Shown: in pieces, positions 32,351 through 36,842 of the stretch
Layout: the number at the start of each line of letters is the position of its first letter
How positions within the stretch are numbered: position 1 is the stretch's first letter
NCBI RefSeq assembly: GCF_000764655.1
Contig: NZ_JRGL01000016.1
Location: forward strand, 1-36,842
Direction: 5' to 3'
Length of the DNA: 36,842 nt
Origin: Aeromonas aquatica
GTDB taxonomy: Bacteria > Pseudomonadota > Gammaproteobacteria > Enterobacterales > Aeromonadaceae
Translations under genes and position numbers: made by a program
The notes under the pieces: model-generated
Seen by the model: only the letters and a program-made list of their open reading frames with translations
What the model was told of the DNA's origin: nothing
The model's database searches: none

Positions 32351-32845
32351 ATGAAGAAGATAATGGGGGGCGCCCTGGCCCTGCTGATGGTAGGTTGTGC
32401 CAGTGACAACAACGGCGGCGAGCAGTATCGCTATACCCCGCCGGTTGCCAAGGCGACCAACAACACCCAGGAGATGCAGATCCCGGTCGATCTGGTGTGG
32501 GCCCGCGCCGAGAAGTGGTTTGGCGATCACGGCTTGAACATCGAGAACAGCCAGCGTGGCTCCGGTCTGATGACCGCCAACGTCGAGAACTCGGCCGATG
32601 GCCTGGAGTGGCTGGATTGCGGCACCATGGGCTCCAAGGTCGCGCTGGGCAACCCGAATCTGCAGATCAACCTGATCATCACCCAGAGCGGCAACAACAG
32701 CGTGGCCACCGTCAACGTCAAGGGCAACACCCAGCTCTACTTCGTCGAGTCCTCCGGCGAACGCGTGCAGGCCCCTTCCATCACGCCGGTCTGCGTCTCC
32801 CGCGGCAGCCTGGAGCAGAGCCTGTTTGCCACCCTCGGCAACTGA
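32351..32845 (+). CDS. Lipoprotein, NlpC/BamC-like small envelope protein of unknown function
   Basis: The 164-residue protein starts MKKIMGGALALLMVGC with lipobox MVGC. The mature part has a single compact domain (PVDLVWARAEKWFGDHGLNIENSQRGSG...) that resembles the helix-grip style of BamC-like lipoprotein domains, but this is only a resemblance. Two later Cys (LDCGT, PVCVS) may form a disulfide. It is divergent from the EAL gene, and a strong terminator follows. GAGAG upstream and the signal peptide fix the start at 32351. Confidence 0.8.
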   Translation: MKKIMGGALALLMVGCASDNNGGEQYRYTPPVAKATNNTQEMQIPVDLVWARAEKWFGDHGLNIENSQRGSGLMTANVENSADGLEWLDCGTMGSKVALGNPNLQINLIITQSGNNSVATVNVKGNTQLYFVESSGERVQAPSITPVCVSRGSLEQSLFATLGN

Positions 32846-32886
32846 TCCGGCCCTGCCCGCCGCCCGTCATGTAGGCGGCCCGCACC

Positions 32887-32922
32887 AAACACCCCGTTGC
32901 CTGCAACGGGGCGTTTGTTTTT
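32887..32922 (+). terminator. Intrinsic terminator of the lipoprotein gene
   Basis: The stem CCCCGTTGC / GCAACGGGG is extended by AAAC / GTTT and followed by GTTTTT. Confidence 0.9.
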
Positions 32923-33010
32923 GGGGAGTAGCGAGCATCAAGGAGAGGGAACCGCCATTGGCGCATCCTGGCGGTTCAGGCCTGCGTGCAGCAGCAGCCA
33001 GCCTTAACAA

Positions 33011-33034
33011 AAACCCCGGCAGAGGCCGGGGTTT
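33011..33034 (-). terminator. Intrinsic terminator of the rsgA-psd operon
   Basis: The stem AAACCCCGGC / GCCGGGGTTT has a 4-base loop, with TTTTTG on the minus-strand side. It ends the minus-strand operon that starts at rsgA. Confidence 0.88.
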
Positions 33035-33046
33035 GTCATGGAAGGC

Positions 33047-33451
33047 TCAGCCTTGCAGCGCGCTGTCACCGTGGAACAGGACCTGCTCGCCGGACTTGAG
33101 CAGATAACCCTTCCAGGGGAAGAGCTGATAGGCGCCGCCCTGCCAGGACCAGTTGCCCTCGTCCCCCTGCCGGATCAGCCGGATCTGCTCGCCGCTTGGC
33201 AGGGTCAGCTCGGCCTCGCGCTGATCGGCGTTGAACAGCACGAAGGCGCTGCCGGTCTCGCTGGCTTCGAGGGATTGCAACCGGATGGCCTGCTCGAACA
33301 GGCGCACGCACTGCTCGGTCAGGGCGGACCACTGGTAGCCGGCGCTGGCACGGCAGCCGTGGGCATCCTGATCGTTGCCCACCAAGTGCTGCTCCGGGGT
33401 GCTGCAGGCCGCCAGCAGCAAGGAGGCGGCCATCAGGGTCAGAGTGCGCAT
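33047..33451 (-). CDS. Small lipoprotein of unknown function
   Basis: The 134-residue protein has the signal MRTLTLMAASLLLAAC (lipobox LAAC) and a mature domain beginning GCRASAGYQWSALTEQCVRLFEQAIRL. The two Cys spaced by 16 residues probably form a disulfide. The rest is beta-rich (AFVLFNADQREAELTLPSGEQIRLIRQG). GGAG just before the ATG at 33451 favours this start over MARSN at 33466. It is the last gene of the operon; I do not know a function. Confidence 0.8.
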   Translation of the reverse strand: MRTLTLMAASLLLAACSTPEQHLVGNDQDAHGCRASAGYQWSALTEQCVRLFEQAIRLQSLEASETGSAFVLFNADQREAELTLPSGEQIRLIRQGDEGNWSWQGGAYQLFPWKGYLLKSGEQVLFHGDSALQG

Positions 33452-33452
33452 A

Positions 33453-33704
33453 TTACTCCTGGCCATCCCGTTCGATGACGATGTTGGAGAAACCCAGCTC
33501 CTTGAAGTAGTTCTCCCGGTAATCCTTCACGCTCTTCTTGTCGCGGCGGCAGACTTGGGCCAGCTGGGCCTCCATGGCGTGGAAGCTGGCCAGGTTGATC
33601 CCCTCGGCCGCGGCGATGGCATCGTAGATGCTGTTGAACTTGTCGTTGGCGTAGCCGATCTCTTTGGTTTTTTTGCCGTAGGTGTAAGTAATTTTAAACG
33701 CCAT
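33453..33704 (-). CDS. Conserved-looking small protein of unknown function
   Basis: This 83-residue soluble protein (MAFKITYTYGKKTKEIGYANDKFNSIYDAIAAAEGINLASF...) has no signal or membrane segment. Its ATG at 33704 lies inside the VF530 tail echo. The echo's Lys-Lys-Glu codons provide the GGAAG ribosome binding site 6 bases upstream, and the echo's stop codon overlaps codons 3-4 of this gene. The following lipoprotein gene begins 1 base after it. No family is recognised. Confidence 0.75.
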   Translation of the reverse strand: MAFKITYTYGKKTKEIGYANDKFNSIYDAIAAAEGINLASFHAMEAQLAQVCRRDKKSVKDYRENYFKELGFSNIVIERDGQE

Positions 33705-33808
33705 CGGGGTCTTCCTTCTTTTTCGCCTGCTTGCGCTGGACGTAAAGGTCGAGGTTCTCGACCTTTTCCCCTGCCCAGGGGGCGTTGCACAAGAACGTCA
33801 GGCTGGAT
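33694..33808 (-). repeat. Tail echo: second copy of the VF530 gene 3' end, carrying a 10-bp hairpin
   Basis: This copies the last ~37 codons of the VF530 gene at a constant 112-bp offset with no indel over most of its length. It encodes [24 protein letters not shown] sequence, then QRKQAKKKEDPDGV-stop. The proximal gene copy instead ends QAGSRSV-stop. Inside it AAAGGTCGAG-GTT-CTCGACCTTT (33744-33766) is a perfect 10-bp stem that is imperfect in the gene copy. Confidence 0.9.
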
Positions 33809-34072
33809 TTAAACACTGCGGGATCCCGCCTGTTTCGCCTGCTTGCGCTGGACATACAGGTAGAGGCTTTCCACTTTTTCCCGTGCCCAGGGGGTCTTGC
33901 GCAAGAATTTCAGGCTGGATTTGATACTGGGATCCTGGGTGAAGCAGCGGATGTCGATCTCCTTCCCGAGTTGTTCCCAGCCGTAGTGGGCTACCAGGGC
34001 GGTGACAATCGCCTCCAGGGTCAGCCCGTGCAGTGGATTCTTCGGCTGCGAAGCGCCTTGCTGGTCACTCAT
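33809..34072 (-). CDS. VF530 family (DUF2132) DNA-binding-like protein
   Basis: The 87-residue protein carries [60 protein letters not shown], the whole of the small helical VF530 domain. The function is not established; the fold has been likened to helical DNA-binding modules. Its ATG overlaps the psd stop by 4 bases (ATGA). The C-terminus QAGSRSV looks secondary: the copy of this gene's tail that abuts the next gene (33694-33808) has a different end and carries the next gene's ribosome binding site. Confidence 0.88.
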   Translation of the reverse strand: MSDQQGASQPKNPLHGLTLEAIVTALVAHYGWEQLGKEIDIRCFTQDPSIKSSLKFLRKTPWAREKVESLYLYVQRKQAKQAGSRSV

Positions 34073-34950
34073 TCTGCTGCAGCCAGCTTGGCGAAGGGTT
34101 GTCCCATGCGGGTGGTGACGCCGTTGGACAGATGAGGCTCGAAGCCCGCCAGCATGCCGGGGCCAAACAGGCAGACGACTGTGCTGCCGAGCTTGAACAG
34201 ACCCATTTCGGCGCCTTTTTGCAAGGTGATGGCCTGGTCGCCGGTGTAATCCCAGCGCACCACTTCCTTCTGCTTGGTCGGCGCTATGTTGCCGGCCCAG
34301 ATGGTCTCGATGCTGGCGACTATGGTAGCGCCAACCAGCACCAGCGCCATGGGGCCGTGGGGGGTGCGGAAGGTGGCGACCACCCGCTCGTTGCGGGCGA
34401 ACAGGTTGGGCACGTTTTCGGCGGTGAGCGGGTTGACGGAGAAGAGATCCCCCGGCACGAACACCATGCTCTCCAGCACGCCGTCCAGCGGCATGTGGAT
34501 GCGATGGTAATCCTTGGGCGCCAGATAGATGGTGGCAAAGTCGCCATCCTTGAACGGCGCCACCAGATCCTCGAAGCCACCCAGCAGCTCGCGGGCGCTG
34601 TAGTCGTGGCCCTTGGCCTGGATGATGCGGCCCTGATGGATGGGGCCGAGCTGGCTGACGGTGCCGTCCACCGGCAGCGCCAGGGTCATTGCATCTTCCA
34701 CCAGAGGGCGGATCCCCGGCTTGAGTTCACGGGTGAAGAAGGCGTTGAAGCTCGAATAGTGGGCGGGGTCTTCGTGCAGGGCCTCGCTCATGTCGACCTG
34801 GTACTGTTTGATAAAGGCGGTGATCACCTTGGTGGTGAGGCTGCCGGCCTCGGCGGCCGCGAGCTTGCCCACCAGGCGGGAGACGGCGTGTTTGGGCAGG
34901 CAGTATTGACCGGCAATTTTCAGGTTGTCAGTGATGCTCATGATCTTCAT
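34069..34950 (-). CDS. psd: Phosphatidylserine decarboxylase proenzyme
   Basis: Psd makes phosphatidylethanolamine in the inner membrane. The 293-residue proenzyme has [43 protein letters not shown] and the self-cleavage motif LGST (in [10 protein letters not shown]), whose Ser becomes the pyruvoyl group after cleavage. The start may be ATG 34950 or 34941. It follows rsgA by 27 bases in the same operon, the usual gammaproteobacterial order. Confidence 0.97.
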   Translation of the reverse strand: MKIMSITDNLKIAGQYCLPKHAVSRLVGKLAAAEAGSLTTKVITAFIKQYQVDMSEALHEDPAHYSSFNAFFTRELKPGIRPLVEDAMTLALPVDGTVSQLGPIHQGRIIQAKGHDYSARELLGGFEDLVAPFKDGDFATIYLAPKDYHRIHMPLDGVLESMVFVPGDLFSVNPLTAENVPNLFARNERVVATFRTPHGPMALVLVGATIVASIETIWAGNIAPTKQKEVVRWDYTGDQAITLQKGAEMGLFKLGSTVVCLFGPGMLAGFEPHLSNGVTTRMGQPFAKLAAAE

Positions 34951-34977
34951 CGACTTTATTAAAATGGGTTGATGGGG

Positions 34978-36012
34978 TCACAGCCGGGCTTGTTGCCGAC
35001 CGTGGCGGGCTTCCTGCATGGTTTCCAGGATGCGGTGATAGTTGTGGAAGCGATCCGCGCTGATGGCGCCGCTGTCGACCGCCGCCCGCAGGGCGCAGCC
35101 GGGATCGTTCTTGTGGGTGCAGTCACGGAACCGGCAGCCACCCAGGTAGTCACGAAACTCGACGAAGCACCAGGTGATGCGGTCGGCTTCCAGATGCCAG
35201 AGTGCGAACTCGCGGATCCCGGGGGAGTCGATGAGATCGCCGCCGCTCGGGAAGTGATAGAGCCGCGCCGTGGTGGTGGTGTGCGTGCCGAGCCCCGAGT
35301 TTTCGGAGATCTCGCCGGTGAGCACATCCAGCCCCGGCATCAGGGCGTTGGTGAGGGACGACTTGCCCACCCCGGACTGGCCGACGAAGATGCTGATCTT
35401 GCCTTCGAACTGGGCCTTGAGCTCATCGAGCCCCTCGCCGCTCTCGCAGCTCACCAGGATCACCTGATAGCCGAGCTTGCGGTAGGGGGCGAGCTGGCTC
35501 TCGATGCGGGCGCGGGCGGCGTCATCGAGCATGTCGACCTTGTTCAGCACGATGAGCGGCTGGATCTCCACATCTTCTGCCGCGACGAGGTAGCGATCGA
35601 CGATGTTGGTGGAGAACTCCGGCATCACCGCCGAGACGATGATGATCTGGTCGATGTTGGCGGCGATGGGTTTGACCCCGTCGTAGAAGTCTGGCCGGGT
35701 CAGCACCGAGTGGCGCGGATGCACCGCCTCTATGACCCCCGCCGTTGCGGCATTGAGGCCGGGACGCCAGACCACCTTGTCACCGCACACCAGGCTGCTG
35801 ATGCTGCTGCGGCGCAGATTGCTGCGGTGGATGGTGCCATCGACGGCTTCCACGTCCGCATGCTGACCGAAGCGGCTGATCACCACCCCCTCGATGGCCG
35901 GGCCAAACAGGGTGTCATCGACCACGGTGCTGTGATCTTTTTGCAGCCGCCGTTCGCGGTTGGCCTGGACACGCCTTTGTTGACCCAGATTGAGTTTTGC
36001 TTTCTTTGCCAC
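34978..36012 (-). CDS. rsgA: Small ribosomal subunit biogenesis GTPase RsgA
   Basis: RsgA checks late 30S maturation. The 344-residue protein has a basic N-terminus ([21 protein letters not shown]), an OB domain, and a circularly permuted GTPase. The order is G4 VLNKVD, then G1 GQSGVGKSS, then G3 DSPGI, followed by the zinc-binding [15 protein letters not shown] chose the GTG at 36012 (VAKKAKLN), which fits E. coli RsgA; the longer open frame overlaps orn. It is divergent from orn, 91 bases apart. Confidence 0.96.
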   Translation of the reverse strand: MAKKAKLNLGQQRRVQANRERRLQKDHSTVVDDTLFGPAIEGVVISRFGQHADVEAVDGTIHRSNLRRSSISSLVCGDKVVWRPGLNAATAGVIEAVHPRHSVLTRPDFYDGVKPIAANIDQIIIVSAVMPEFSTNIVDRYLVAAEDVEIQPLIVLNKVDMLDDAARARIESQLAPYRKLGYQVILVSCESGEGLDELKAQFEGKISIFVGQSGVGKSSLTNALMPGLDVLTGEISENSGLGTHTTTTARLYHFPSGGDLIDSPGIREFALWHLEADRITWCFVEFRDYLGGCRFRDCTHKNDPGCALRAAVDSGAISADRFHNYHRILETMQEARHGRQQARL

Positions 36013-36024
36013 TCGATTCGCCAG

Positions 36025-36053
36025 TTTATGAACAGATCCAAAGCCAGTATGAT
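36025..36053 (+). promoter_or_regulatory. Possible orn promoter
   Basis: TTTATG and TATGAT are 17 bases apart in the rsgA-orn intergenic space, about 50 bases before the orn ATG. Confidence 0.45.
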
Positions 36054-36103
36054 ACATGCAAATTGGCAAAATTCCGCCATTCCTCCCACTAGAGAGAGCA
36101 ATC

Positions 36104-36649
36104 ATGACAGTCAGCGAGCAGAACCTGGTATGGATCGACATGGAGATGACGGGTCTGGACCCCGAAGAGAACGTGGTACTGGAGATCGCCACCATCGTCA
36201 CCGACAAGGATCTGAACGTGCTGGCACAGGGGCCTGTTATCGCCATCCACCAGAGCGACGACGAGCTCGCCAAGATGGATGACTGGAACGTTAACACCCA
36301 CACCAAGAGCGGTCTGGTAGCCCGGGTCAAGGCGAGTGAATATGACGAGGCGCGAGCCGTGGCCGAGACGCTGGCGTTCATTCAAGAGTGGGTGCCGGAG
36401 CGCACCAGCCCCCTGTGTGGCAACAGCATCGGCCAGGATCGCCGCTTCATGGTCAAGCACATGAGCGAGCTGGAGGCCTTCTTCCACTACCGCAACGTCG
36501 ACGTCAGCACCATCAAGGAGCTGGTCCGTCGCTGGCAGCCGGAACTGCTGGATCAATTCAAGAAGAGCGGCTCCCACCAGGCCCTCGATGACATCCGCGA
36601 ATCCATCGCCGAGCTGCAGTTCTACCGCAGTCACGTCTTCAAAATCTGA
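36104..36649 (+). CDS. orn: Oligoribonuclease (DEDDh 3'-5' exonuclease)
   Basis: Orn degrades 2-5 nt RNAs, including pGpG from c-di-GMP turnover, which is relevant to the two EAL enzymes in this window. The 181-residue protein has [12 protein letters not shown] (first D and E), [11 protein letters not shown] (second D) and [16 protein letters not shown] (H and last D), so the DEDDh set is complete. AGAGAGAG upstream gives a good ribosome binding site. A tRNA-Gly gene follows, as in related genomes. Confidence 0.97.
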   Translation: MTVSEQNLVWIDMEMTGLDPEENVVLEIATIVTDKDLNVLAQGPVIAIHQSDDELAKMDDWNVNTHTKSGLVARVKASEYDEARAVAETLAFIQEWVPERTSPLCGNSIGQDRRFMVKHMSELEAFFHYRNVDVSTIKELVRRWQPELLDQFKKSGSHQALDDIRESIAELQFYRSHVFKI

Positions 36650-36740
36650 GTTGCCGGCAAGGGCTTGGCATCCCCCGGTTGCTAAAATCGGCAGTTCGGA
36701 CAGCTTTTGAGCGAACGGCCGCACAGTGACAAAAAAGCCC

Positions 36741-36768
36741 TTGCAATTGGAATGACTGCTCTTATAAT
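36741..36768 (+). promoter_or_regulatory. Promoter of the tRNA-Gly unit
   Basis: TTGCAA (36741-36746) and a perfect TATAAT (36763-36768) are 16 bases apart, followed by the GC-rich discriminator CGGCTCCC typical of stable-RNA promoters. It leads to the tRNA starting at 36827. Confidence 0.88.
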
Positions 36769-36826
36769 TCGGCTCCCGTACAGTAGCGCAAGCAACCAAA
36801 TGCTGTGCGGTCGTTTTAAGGTAGTT

Positions 36827-36842
36827 GCGGGAATAGCTCAGT
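36827..36842 (+). tRNA. tRNA-Gly, 5' end only
   Basis: GCGGGAATAGCTCAGT is the acceptor and D-arm start of gammaproteobacterial tRNA-Gly(GCC). The window ends before the anticodon, so the anticodon is inferred from the known orn / tRNA-Gly neighbourhood. Confidence 0.8.

Noticed and set aside
32820..32880. A tail echo after the lipoprotein gene at 32351-32845
   Set aside because: CCTG---GCC-CCC can be aligned after the stop, but the match breaks off after ~14 bases.

Overview
The window looks like chromosomal DNA of an Aeromonas species. The prolyl aminopeptidase (27002-28279) is recognisably the Aeromonas sobria-type enzyme, the gene orders orn/rsgA/psd, trmB-yggL and tesA/ybbA-ybbP are gammaproteobacterial, and most of the window is GC-rich with dense codon use. 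The exception is roughly the first 1.4 kb, which is visibly AT-rich and is an integron gene-cassette segment.

Layout. 1-1400: the end of a gene-cassette array on the minus strand, with one complete cassette gene, an attC site, the start of the next cassette gene, and a LexA-type box but no visible integrase. 1482-3051: a VOC-family protein, a doubled DUF2061 membrane protein and a small membrane protein. 3121-6333: minus-strand run of an ABC-F protein (yheS), a TIGR02444 protein and rlmJ, with overlapping genes. 6487-9633: CBS protein, outer-membrane porin, cheV. 9828-14698: tesA divergent from ybbA-ybbP, then a TIGR01777 sugar-epimerase-like protein. 14988-19134: CSS/EAL phosphodiesterase, class-I aminotransferase, M28 lipoprotein peptidase. 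19437-23266: trmB-yggL, glutaminase, a YnjE-like triple rhodanese, a YgdI/YgdR lipoprotein. 23343-28279: a fused ABCC-type exporter and prolyl aminopeptidase. 28521-30195: two small ORFs, tRNA-Asn, tRNA-Phe and rraB. 30205-32845: a PAS-GGDEF-EAL protein divergent from a lipoprotein. 33047-36842: rsgA-psd-VF530-hypothetical-lipoprotein operon, divergent orn, and the start of a tRNA-Gly gene.

Most striking pattern. At least five genes of different function (DUF2061, cheV, the M28 peptidase, rraB, VF530) are followed by one or two extra, partly decayed copies of their own 3' coding end, stop codon region included ('tail echoes'). They lie between the true stop codon and the terminator or the next gene. 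Three gene starts (trmB, ybbA, the ABCC gene) show a related duplication of the 5' end. The copies are of different age: rraB's first echo is almost identical, others are about 70-78 percent identical by eye. I know of no named system for this. It may be an unselected by-product of short tandem duplication at gene borders, or a source of C-terminal and 3'UTR variation. All identities were counted by eye, and no database search was possible.
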